Source of the DNA: CBDBJL01 sp965206365
Lineage (GTDB): Bacteria; Pseudomonadota; Alphaproteobacteria; JABAAW01; JAHZMA01
Direction of reading: 5' to 3'
DNA: 19,866 bases
Assembly (NCBI GenBank): GCA_965206365.1
Contig: CBDBJL010000011.1
Location: 1-19,866, forward strand
Made by a program: the position numbers and the translations under genes. The notes under the pieces were generated by a model, which was not told where the DNA came from, searched no databases, and saw only the letters and a list, made by a program, of their open reading frames with translations. Below, one piece after another: positions 6,566 through 13,875 of this stretch (positions are counted from its first letter, which is position 1; every line of letters starts with the position of its first letter).

Positions 6566-7148
6566 GAAAAATAAAGATAATGAAAAGATTTCAAGTTTGA
6601 GATATTTCTTTCCGAGTGTTGACTTTAAATTATATTGTAAAACTGCTCCGTGAGAGTATAACCAAACAAATAAGGCAAAGGTATTTGCTAATTTAGGCTT
6701 TACTCAGAATGAGCCAAAATAAAGAAAATCTTGTTATTTTTCAATAGGGTAAAAAAATAAAAAAGATGACATCATAAAAATATCATCAAAAAAACGATAA
6801 AAAGAAAACAAACTATTGATAAATCATAAGAATCGTTATAGTTTAGCAAATATGCTTGCATTGTTGTTACCGAGGGGATGGATAAGTTGCCCAAGGTGAA
6901 AATTTCTAAGGTGAGACCGTAAAGGAAAATTAGCCAATAAAATGCCAATGGAGTGGCAATGAGATGATGGTTTGTTCCATTGTTGGGAAATATTACGAAG
7001 CATTTTTTAAGATGTTGCGTAACAATATAAAAGATGCAATTGCAATATCATTTTAGGGGAAGAACATAAGTTCTAAAAGCCGGCGGGATCAATATTTGAT
7101 TCGTTTGCTTTTTGCGTGGTTTTATGATTTTGAAACAGGAATGATGCT
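6566..7148. promoter_or_regulatory. AT-rich leader upstream of the fliF cluster
   Basis: 583 bases with no convincing gene. The central part (6751-6808) has runs of A (7, 6, 5, 7, 5 and 4 long) and an inverted GATGA/TCATC pair, as expected of bent, regulator-bound DNA. The best sigma-70-like match is TTGATA (6816-6821) and TATAGT (6837-6842), each one base from consensus but only 15 bases apart. I searched by eye for GG-N10-GC sigma-54 elements and found only near misses with 11 or 12 bases between the pairs. TGCCA/TGGCA arms form a small hairpin near 6942-6957. Confidence 0.35.
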
Positions 7149-8828
7149 ATGGAAAAACTGATAGAATTTCTTCGGGAAATATCTCCGCGAAGATTGATGA
7201 TTGTTGGGGGTAGCTTTGCTTTTATTGTTATTTCTATTATAACGAGTGCCGTGCTACTTACAGGCCCCCGTTATAGTGTACTTTATGGTAATTTAGACGC
7301 TGAGGATTCAGCAGATATTGTGCGCGTGTTAGAGGGTTTGGGTGAAACTTATAAAATTGGGCAACAAAATGGAAGTGTTTTGGTGCCAGTAGAGCGGGTT
7401 TCTCGGCTTCGCATTGCGCTGGCTGAGGAAGGTTTGCCTAGTGGAGGAAGTACAACAGGGTATGAAATCTTTGATAAGGATCAGGGTTTTGGAACGTCAA
7501 ATTTTGTCCAGGAATTAAATCATCTGCGTGCCTTAGAAGGTGAACTTGCAAAGACCATTAGCAGCATTTCGGGTATTAAATCAGCGCGGGTACATTTGGT
7601 ATTGCCAAAACGTGAATTATTTAGTCGCGATAAACGCAAACCTCGAGCTTCTATTATTATTGGGTTAACGGGTAGGCGCGAATTAGAACCTTCCCAAATT
7701 CGGGCAATTCGTTCGTTGGTATCTTCAGCCGTGCCAGATTTATCAAGCAGTGATATTTCCATTGTAGATAGCCATGGCAAGCTTTTGGCACGCGGTAATA
7801 CCGAAGAAGGTGATAATCAATTATCAGGTTCAACACCTGATGAAATTAGAGCCGCCTATGAAAGGCGATTAAGTGAAGATCTGATATCTTTGATTGAAAG
7901 TGTTGTTGGTTATGGCAATGTTCGTGTGGAAGTGCGTGCATTGATGGATTTTAGCAAAACTGTTGTTCAAGAAGAGGTTTTTGATCCTGATGGGCAAGTA
8001 TTAAGATCGTCTGAAGAAGTTAGCCAGGATACAGAACGTACTGATGTTGTGAATCAGGGCATCACTGTTGCCAATAATTTACCTGGTAATGAGGCGGCCG
8101 AGGGTGAAGGTGCAAGAAACACACAAAGAAGTACGAGTAATCAGCTCCGCAATAATTATGAAATTAGCAAGCAAACCATTAACCGTGTAACACAACCCGG
8201 ACATATAGAACGTTTATCCGTGGCAGTTTTAATAGATGGGGTCTATACGCGAGGTGAGGATAATGATATTATCTATTCACCACGCGAAGAAAACGATTTA
8301 ATTCAGATTGAACGGCTTGTAAAAACGGCAATTGGTTTTGATGGAAATGGTAGACAAGATAGTGTTGATGTGGTTAATTTACGATTTGCATCAGAAGAGT
8401 TGGATGTGTTTGCCGAACAAGATAGTATCTTAGGTTTTAAAGTCGGTAATTTACAAGATGTTATTGAGTTAATTATTCTTTCTGTTGTGGCATTGGTTGT
8501 ATTTTTGGTGGTTTTACGCCCCCTTTTGATACGGGCATTAACAAAAGAGGCCAAACGGAATGTGCGGATGCGTTTAGATGGTGTGATGGTAGATGGTTCA
8601 ACCGGAGAACCTGTTGGCAGCGCAGGCACAAGTGCAGGTGGTGGCGGTGGCATCGCCGGTTCGGCTGGGTCCTTATTGGGAATTCCGAATGAAGAAGACG
8701 GGTTGGCAAATTTGTCAGGTATGGATGCGCAGGTGCGTCAAACCTTAAATCAACAATTAAACGACGTGGTTGCACAGCATCCGGTTGAAACCGGGAATGT
8801 TATAAAAAACTGGTTATTAGAAGGGTAG
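7149..8828 (+). CDS. fliF: Flagellar MS-ring protein FliF
   Basis: 559 residues with the family's architecture: an N-terminal membrane segment (about 17-37), the YscJ/FliF ring-building region starting 'GPRYSVLYGNLDAEDSADIVRVLE', the collar region, a second membrane segment (about 438-455), a Gly/Ser-rich linker (about 485-510) and a cytoplasmic tail that binds FliG (about 525-559, ending GNVIKNWLLEG). FliF forms the MS ring in the inner membrane on which the export gate and C-ring assemble. The start ATG at 7149 is preceded by AGGA eight bases upstream; two earlier ATGs at 7141 and 7144 are out of frame. First gene of the long downstream cluster. Confidence 0.96.
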   Translation: MEKLIEFLREISPRRLMIVGGSFAFIVISIITSAVLLTGPRYSVLYGNLDAEDSADIVRVLEGLGETYKIGQQNGSVLVPVERVSRLRIALAEEGLPSGGSTTGYEIFDKDQGFGTSNFVQELNHLRALEGELAKTISSISGIKSARVHLVLPKRELFSRDKRKPRASIIIGLTGRRELEPSQIRAIRSLVSSAVPDLSSSDISIVDSHGKLLARGNTEEGDNQLSGSTPDEIRAAYERRLSEDLISLIESVVGYGNVRVEVRALMDFSKTVVQEEVFDPDGQVLRSSEEVSQDTERTDVVNQGITVANNLPGNEAAEGEGARNTQRSTSNQLRNNYEISKQTINRVTQPGHIERLSVAVLIDGVYTRGEDNDIIYSPREENDLIQIERLVKTAIGFDGNGRQDSVDVVNLRFASEELDVFAEQDSILGFKVGNLQDVIELIILSVVALVVFLVVLRPLLIRALTKEAKRNVRMRLDGVMVDGSTGEPVGSAGTSAGGGGGIAGSAGSLLGIPNEEDGLANLSGMDAQVRQTLNQQLNDVVAQHPVETGNVIKNWLLEG

Positions 8829-8837
8829 AAAATAAAA

Positions 8838-9005
8838 ATGACAAAAGACAACAAAGATATTTTAAGGCAAGGTGGCTTGCTGGAGCGTATCGATAATATG
8901 GAAACATTGCAGCAAAATCTTGCGAAGCAAGCCAATAGCGTTATCTCAAAAGATTTACAAAAAAGTAGTATGTTAGTAAAAAATTGGTTAACAGAAAAAG
9001 ATTAG
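8838..9005 (+). CDS. 55-residue small protein with a FliF-tail-like C-terminus
   Basis: Small open frame filling the fliF-fliG gap: it starts nine bases after the fliF stop and ends 12 bases before fliG, whose ribosome site overlaps its stop. AGAAGGG at the fliF stop can serve as its ribosome site, though spacing is long (about 13 bases). The protein is predicted to be mostly helical and soluble. Its last residues (NSVISKDLQKSSMLVKNWLTEKD) align without gaps to the FliG-binding tail of FliF (NDVVAQHPVETGNVIKNWLLEG), sharing KNWL and a conservative pattern around it. I infer it could bind FliG, as a competitor, chaperone or spacer, but no function is established to my knowledge. A spurious frame is unlikely given the perfect fit between the genes. 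Confidence 0.7.
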   Translation: MTKDNKDILRQGGLLERIDNMETLQQNLAKQANSVISKDLQKSSMLVKNWLTEKD

Positions 9006-9017
9006 GAGAAAACCAGT

Positions 9018-10055
9018 ATGGCACAAGGTCCTAAAGCTCTTAGTGCGCATCTTTCGGGTGCCGATAAAGCGGCAATTTTGTTGTTAGCTCTCGAGCGTAA
9101 ATATGCAGAGGATATTGTCTCACAATTAGATGATGAGGAGTTGAAAAATCTTTCGCGAGCAATGTCGAGTATTGGGCGCGTTGATTCTGCGGTTGTTGAA
9201 GATGTTTTGAAACAATTTGTGGAAAAAATTTCGTATAGCTCTGATTTAACAGGTAATTTTTCGTCTGCTGAACAATTATTGCGTGCAGTATTGCCTGCTG
9301 AGCGGGTGGATTCTATTTTAGAAGAAATAACGGGCGTTGGCATTGGCATACCAGGAGTTTCAATGTGGGAACGATTGGGGCAAGTGGGTGAAGAAACGTT
9401 AGCGAACTATCTTAAAAACGAGTACCCGCAAACAATTGCACTAATTTTAAGTCGGATTAATTCAGCCCATGCCTCAGCGGTAATGACCTTCTTTCCTGAT
9501 CAGCTTAATTTGCAAGTTATGCTTCGGATTTTAAAAATGGAATCGGTGCATCGTGATGTAATTGAAGATATTGAACGCACCTTACATAACGAATTTATTA
9601 GTAATATAGGGCATGCGCAACAGCGTGATTCTTTCGAACTTTTGGCAGAAATCTTCAATGCTTTTGATCGTTCTACAGAAACTCGATTAATGGAACTTTT
9701 AGAAGATCAAGATTTAGAGGCCGCAACAAGAGTAAAATCACTAATGTTTACTTTCGAAGATTTTACCCGGATCGAACCTTCAGGGATCCAATTATTGCTT
9801 CGCACGCTTAATAAAGCCGTGTTGGCAGTGGCTCTTAAAGGGGCTCCTAAAAATATGCAAGATTTGTTTTTAACCAATATGTCAGAGCGTGCCCAAAAAG
9901 TGTTGCAAGAAGATATGTCAGCATTGGGTGCGGTGCGTTTGCGCAAAATTGAAGAAGCCCAACAACAACTAGTGCAAATGGCAAAAGAGATGGCAGATCG
10001 AGGTGAGCTTGAAATCTTACAACGAAACCAAACAGAAGATCGATTGATTAGGTAG
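9018..10055 (+). CDS. fliG: Flagellar motor switch protein FliG
   Basis: 345 residues. The N-terminal domain that binds FliF starts 'LSGADKAAILLLALERKYAEDIVSQLDDEELKNLSRAMSSI'. The middle-domain EHPQT-type motif appears as EYPQT (135-139). The C-terminal domain has 'SLMFTFEDF' (241-249) and the charged torque helix 'LTNMSERAQKVLQEDMSALGAVRLRKIEEAQ' (about 285-315), with the Arg and Asp/Glu residues that meet the stator. FliG links the MS ring to the C-ring and transmits torque. A strong AGGAGA ribosome site lies eight bases before the ATG and overlaps the stop of the small upstream gene. Confidence 0.96.
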   Translation: MAQGPKALSAHLSGADKAAILLLALERKYAEDIVSQLDDEELKNLSRAMSSIGRVDSAVVEDVLKQFVEKISYSSDLTGNFSSAEQLLRAVLPAERVDSILEEITGVGIGIPGVSMWERLGQVGEETLANYLKNEYPQTIALILSRINSAHASAVMTFFPDQLNLQVMLRILKMESVHRDVIEDIERTLHNEFISNIGHAQQRDSFELLAEIFNAFDRSTETRLMELLEDQDLEAATRVKSLMFTFEDFTRIEPSGIQLLLRTLNKAVLAVALKGAPKNMQDLFLTNMSERAQKVLQEDMSALGAVRLRKIEEAQQQLVQMAKEMADRGELEILQRNQTEDRLIR

Positions 10056-10061
10056 GGATTG

Positions 10062-11297
10062 GTGGCTCAGGAACAATCAAAATTAGTGACAACGAATTCA
10101 GAAAATTTGCCTGCTAAGGTGAAAGATGATCAGCATAAGCAAGATTCGCCGCAGTCACAGGGCAAATCTTCGGCAACGGAGATTCCAAAGAAAGCGCAAA
10201 ATAATAATTTTAAGCCCTTACAATTTAAGCAAATTGTAAGTGAAGATGCTTCGGGTCTCTCTGAAACAGATCAAGAGTTTCATGGATTCTCTTACAAAAC
10301 TCTGGCGAGCAATAAAGATGCAAAAGGTGAAAATGAAAATAATGGGGCACAGGAGGATAAAAAGCCTAATCAAGAACAGCAAGATGCTAAATTATCGATT
10401 CCACAAGCAGAAGATGTTGAAATAGATCACTTACAAAACCAACCACCCGCACCGATTATTAGCGAAGAATTCTTAAAAACATTGCACGATAGTGCTTATG
10501 CACAAGGCTATCAAGACGGTAAAGAAATGGCAGAGCAAGAAGCCAAACGAACCCAAGGAGACTATGCAAAAAAAATAACGGATGATCTGATGACACAAGA
10601 TCGTGATGATTTGTTGGCCAAGGTTACTCAAGTTATTCACAAAGGTTTAGAGATGATCGAACAAGCAGAAAGAGACCGTGATATTCATTTATTGATGTTG
10701 ATTTTAGAAATATTGCGGAAAGTTTTGCCGGGGGTGTTGCAAAAATATGGTACCGTTGAGATTGAATATTTTTTCAATGAAATTTTAGCGTCAACGCATG
10801 TGCGCGAAGCCTTGCAAATTAATTTGCCTAAAATGGCAGATTATGATTTAGTAGGCAAAGTTAGGTATATTTTGCGTGGTAATTTTGCATCTGATGCCGA
10901 TATGGAACAACATATTTATATTCATGAAGATGAAACTTTAGGCTTTTCTGATTGTAAAATTAGCTGGAAAAATGGCGGTGCGATCCGCGATTATGATGCG
11001 ATTTGGGCAGATGTGGAACAGATATTATCACGACATATGTGGTTGGGGTTGCCTACTGAAGAATTAGAAGAAAATGAAGAGTTGGCTTCGCCAAAAAATT
11101 CAGAGCTCGCGCCCGCAACCATACCAGATCAGGATCATGGCAAGGGCAATCAATTTGAGACAGAAGAGGGTGAAAAAAGTGAAGAAATTTTATTGGGAGA
11201 AAACGCACTCAATAATTTGTTGGCTAACTTACCAATGGATGCTGAATTGGGTTTAGAAGCGGAAGGAAACAACTTGCAGAAAGTGAAACCACGCTGA
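10062..11297 (+). CDS. fliH: Flagellar export ATPase regulator FliH, with long N- and C-terminal extensions
   Basis: About 411 residues, far longer than common FliH proteins (roughly 200-270). The FliH core lies at about 135-328: 'DSAYAQGYQDGKEMAEQEAK' is the typical AY-x2-GY-x2-G start. The C-terminal part has 'LMLILEILRKVLPG' and 'IYIHEDETLGFSDCKISWKNGGAIRDYDAIWADVEQIL', matching the family's end. FliH binds the ATPase FliI and brings it to the export gate. Residues 1-130 are Q/K/E-rich and probably disordered; about 331-412 form an acidic tail. I prefer GTG at 10062 to TTG at 10059, which directly abuts the TAGGGA element. fliI does not follow, although it often does elsewhere. Confidence 0.85.
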   Translation: MAQEQSKLVTTNSENLPAKVKDDQHKQDSPQSQGKSSATEIPKKAQNNNFKPLQFKQIVSEDASGLSETDQEFHGFSYKTLASNKDAKGENENNGAQEDKKPNQEQQDAKLSIPQAEDVEIDHLQNQPPAPIISEEFLKTLHDSAYAQGYQDGKEMAEQEAKRTQGDYAKKITDDLMTQDRDDLLAKVTQVIHKGLEMIEQAERDRDIHLLMLILEILRKVLPGVLQKYGTVEIEYFFNEILASTHVREALQINLPKMADYDLVGKVRYILRGNFASDADMEQHIYIHEDETLGFSDCKISWKNGGAIRDYDAIWADVEQILSRHMWLGLPTEELEENEELASPKNSELAPATIPDQDHGKGNQFETEEGEKSEEILLGENALNNLLANLPMDAELGLEAEGNNLQKVKPR

Positions 11298-11403
11298 GTT
11301 TTCATGTGAAGTGATTAAATGATTGCATTATAGGCAGAAATAATGAATTTTAAAAGATACGATTTCCATTGCAGTATGTTTTAAAAATAAAGGAGTTTAA
11401 CAA

Positions 11404-11703
11404 GTGGTAGAAGACGATTTTTTTCCTGATGATAAGGGAAAATCGGGTGGTGCCTATACGGGTGTACGGCGTGATTTAGGTTCTTTGCAAAATGTTCCAG
11501 TTCGGGTATGTGCCATTTTGGGGCGTGCCCAAGTTTTGGTGAACGAGTTGGTTAAAATGAAGCCAGGTTCGGTATTGGGATTGGATCGAAAAGTGGGTGA
11601 AGCTGTTGAAGTTTACGTGAATGATAAATTGGTAGCGCGCGGAGAAGTGGTTATTGTAGAAGATAAATTGGGCATTTCCATTACCGAGATTGAGAAAAAT
11701 TAA
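11404..11703 (+). CDS. fliN: Flagellar motor switch protein FliN
   Basis: 99 residues: a short N-terminal part followed by one SpoA domain (about 30-97) with the typical 'VPVRVCAILGRAQVLVNELVKMKPGSVLGLDRKVGEAVEVYVNDKLVARGEVVIVEDKLGISITEI'. FliN forms the base of the cytoplasmic C-ring together with FliM. The start is GTG, chosen because AGGAG sits eight bases upstream. It follows fliH after a 106-base gap and precedes motA by 11 bases. Confidence 0.95.
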   Translation: MVEDDFFPDDKGKSGGAYTGVRRDLGSLQNVPVRVCAILGRAQVLVNELVKMKPGSVLGLDRKVGEAVEVYVNDKLVARGEVVIVEDKLGISITEIEKN

Positions 11704-11714
11704 AGGAGATAAAA

Positions 11715-12524
11715 ATGACAGGTTCGAGTATTAGAACAACAGAAAAGAAACAAGTCATTGATCTTGCAACAATTATAGGGCTGGTTGTTGCTTTTGCTTT
11801 GGTTGTGGTCGCAATTTTTTTAGGGGGCACACCACAAGCCTTTGTTAATGTTCCATCCGTGTTAATTGTGTTTGGTGGCACCATTGGTGTGGTTGTTGCA
11901 GGCTATCGGTTTCGCGATGTTGGCGGTGCGTTTAAGTATGTTGGTACAACCTTTAGCCGTCAACAAATGATTGTTAGTGAAGTTGCCTTGCAATTAATAG
12001 AGCTGGGCTTGGCAGGTCGGCAACAAGGCTTGTTGCAAATGCAAAGTGCGATGAGCTCAATTGAAGATAAACCACTTCTGGTTAGAGGACTTTCTTTGGC
12101 GATTGATGGGGCAACGGATCAAGAGATTGAGGAAATTATGAATGGTGAATCATTGAATGTTACAGAAACGCGGGAACAATCAGTGGGTTTGTTACGTAAG
12201 GGAGCCGATGCAGCCCCAGCGATGGGTTTGATTGGTACACTTGTGGGTTTGGTGCAAATGTTGGCGCAGTTAGATGACCCAGCTTCCATTGGACCTTCGA
12301 TGGCGGTTGCATTATTAACAACTTTTTACGGTGTGATTTTTGCCAATATGTTGCTTACACCTTTTGCGAATAAATTAGAACGTAATGGCCGTGATGAAGA
12401 TATCCTAAATCGGATGTATGTGATCGCGGCGGGTTCGATTCAGCGACAGGAAAACCCTAGAAGGTTAGAAATGTTAATTAATGCGTTGTTACCACCAAAA
12501 GAACAGATTGCATATTTTGATTAA
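11715..12524 (+). CDS. motA: Flagellar stator protein MotA (MotA/PomA type)
   Basis: 269 residues with four membrane segments: about 18-38, 48-66, 166-184 and 194-215. The loop between segments two and three is cytoplasmic and bears charged residues that contact FliG. The conserved prolines are present in 'ADAAPAMGLIGTLVGLVQML' (Pro168) and 'LLTPFANKLE' (Pro215). MotA surrounds MotB to form the ion-driven stator. The length is closer to the PomA group than to enteric MotA, but the coupling ion cannot be decided from this subunit alone. No motB gene is adjacent. AGGAG lies seven to eight bases before the ATG. Confidence 0.93.
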   Translation: MTGSSIRTTEKKQVIDLATIIGLVVAFALVVVAIFLGGTPQAFVNVPSVLIVFGGTIGVVVAGYRFRDVGGAFKYVGTTFSRQQMIVSEVALQLIELGLAGRQQGLLQMQSAMSSIEDKPLLVRGLSLAIDGATDQEIEEIMNGESLNVTETREQSVGLLRKGADAAPAMGLIGTLVGLVQMLAQLDDPASIGPSMAVALLTTFYGVIFANMLLTPFANKLERNGRDEDILNRMYVIAAGSIQRQENPRRLEMLINALLPPKEQIAYFD

Positions 12525-12554
12525 GAAAATGATTATTAGGAAATTAATTTTGTC

Positions 12555-13868
12555 ATGAAACTTCTCATTATCGGTATTATTGAAGGGCATATTACACAGG
12601 CAAGTCAGTTTGCAATGAAGCGGGGGGCACAAGTTAGTAATGTTACTTCCGTGAATCAAGCGATTGAATTGTTACGCAATGGCGGGGCTATAGATATGGT
12701 GATGATCGAAGATCGGTTAGATATTCGTGATTTTGTTACGCGTGTGCGCTCGGAACATATCGCAGTGCCAATTGTGGCATGTGGGCTTGGCAATGATCCG
12801 GCCTTAGCCGGCCAATGCGTAAAAGATGGTGCCTCGGAATATATTCCCATGCCACCAGATGCTGATTTGATTGCGGCGGTGTTAGAAAAAATTTGTCGCA
12901 AAGATCAAGATTTCATCTCACGGGATCCGATAATGCAAGAAGTTCTGGAAATGGCACGTAAAGTTGCCCCTTCAATAGCATCGGTTTTAATTACCGGACA
13001 TTCGGGCACAGGCAAAGAAGTGATGGCACGTTATATCCATCAACATTCTAAACGTAGTGAGAAAAAATTTATTGCGATAAATTGTGCAGCGATTCCTGAA
13101 AATTTAATTGAATCAGAATTATTCGGACATGAAAAAGGCTCTTTTACCGGGGCATTGGCACGGCGCATTGGTAAATTTGAAGAAGCGAATGGCGGAACTT
13201 TATTGCTGGATGAAATTTCGGAAATGGATATTCGCTTGCAAGCAAAATTATTGCGTGCAGTTCAAGAACGTGAAATTGATCGAGTTGGGGGAAGCCATCC
13301 TGTGGCAATAGATGTTAGAATTATTGCAACCTCTAATCGTGATTTGCCTAATGAAGTTGCAAAGGGGACGTTTCGAGAAGACCTGTTGTTCCGCTTAAAT
13401 GTTGTCAATATTAATTTGCCACCTTTGGCAGAGCGTCCGGAAGATATTGTTGTTTTAGCGGAGTATTTTTCTGAAAAATATGCGAAAATTAACGATTGTC
13501 CAATGCGGGCTTTTACATCGGGGTCTTATCAAAAATTGCGAAACCATCATTGGCAAGGCAATGTTCGTGAATTAGAAAATGTAATCCACCGTGCTGTACT
13601 TTTAAGTTCAGGTGCGGAAATTAATGAAGATGCGATTATCCTGGATCGGGATGGGGTTGGAAAAACCGCACTACAAAGCGAGGCTCAAACCGAAAATCTT
13701 GTCGGTAAGACCGTTGCGGAAGTGGAGCGTGAAATGATTTTGCAAACGTTAGAACATTGCGAAGGCGACCGAACTCATGCGGCAATTATGCTTGGGGTTT
13801 CGATCCGAATGTTGCGGAATAAACTGCAACAATATATGGATGAAAGTGGCGAACTCGCAGTAGAATAG
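12555..13868 (+). CDS. flbD: Sigma-54-dependent flagellar activator FlbD
   Basis: 437 residues in three parts. Residues 1-112 form a receiver-like domain lacking the usual phosphorylation set: the first strand has GII where acidic residues are expected, the acceptor position in 'DMVMIEDRLD' aligns with Glu52, and the usual Lys before Pro near the end is Met (YIPMPP). Residues 120-350 are the AAA+ domain, with Walker A GHSGTGKE (148-155), Walker B GGTLLLDEIS (213-222) and the sigma-54 contact loop GSFTGA (195-200) in place of GAFTGA. Residues 402-427 form a Fis-type helix-turn-helix. In Caulobacter the homologue activates late flagellar genes and is controlled by FliX rather than by phosphorylation; here similar control is inferred. 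A weak AGGA lies about 14 bases upstream. Confidence 0.92.
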   Translation: MKLLIIGIIEGHITQASQFAMKRGAQVSNVTSVNQAIELLRNGGAIDMVMIEDRLDIRDFVTRVRSEHIAVPIVACGLGNDPALAGQCVKDGASEYIPMPPDADLIAAVLEKICRKDQDFISRDPIMQEVLEMARKVAPSIASVLITGHSGTGKEVMARYIHQHSKRSEKKFIAINCAAIPENLIESELFGHEKGSFTGALARRIGKFEEANGGTLLLDEISEMDIRLQAKLLRAVQEREIDRVGGSHPVAIDVRIIATSNRDLPNEVAKGTFREDLLFRLNVVNINLPPLAERPEDIVVLAEYFSEKYAKINDCPMRAFTSGSYQKLRNHHWQGNVRELENVIHRAVLLSSGAEINEDAIILDRDGVGKTALQSEAQTENLVGKTVAEVEREMILQTLEHCEGDRTHAAIMLGVSIRMLRNKLQQYMDESGELAVE

Positions 13869-13875
13869 GCAGATA

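Noticed and set aside
6964..7056. Thirty-codon frame (MMVCSIVGKYYEAFF...) in the fliF leader
   Set aside because: Too short, poorly placed ribosome site and no recognisable similarity; in AT-rich DNA such frames are expected by chance.
7021..7148. Possible sigma-54 promoter close to fliF
   Set aside because: TTGCA-like elements occur (around 7038 and 7110), but none has GG exactly 10 bases before GC.
8303..8775. Minus-strand frames of 100-116 codons opposite the fliF Gly-rich linker
   Set aside because: They lie opposite certain fliF coding sequence and their Pro/Arg richness simply mirrors the Gly-rich linker.
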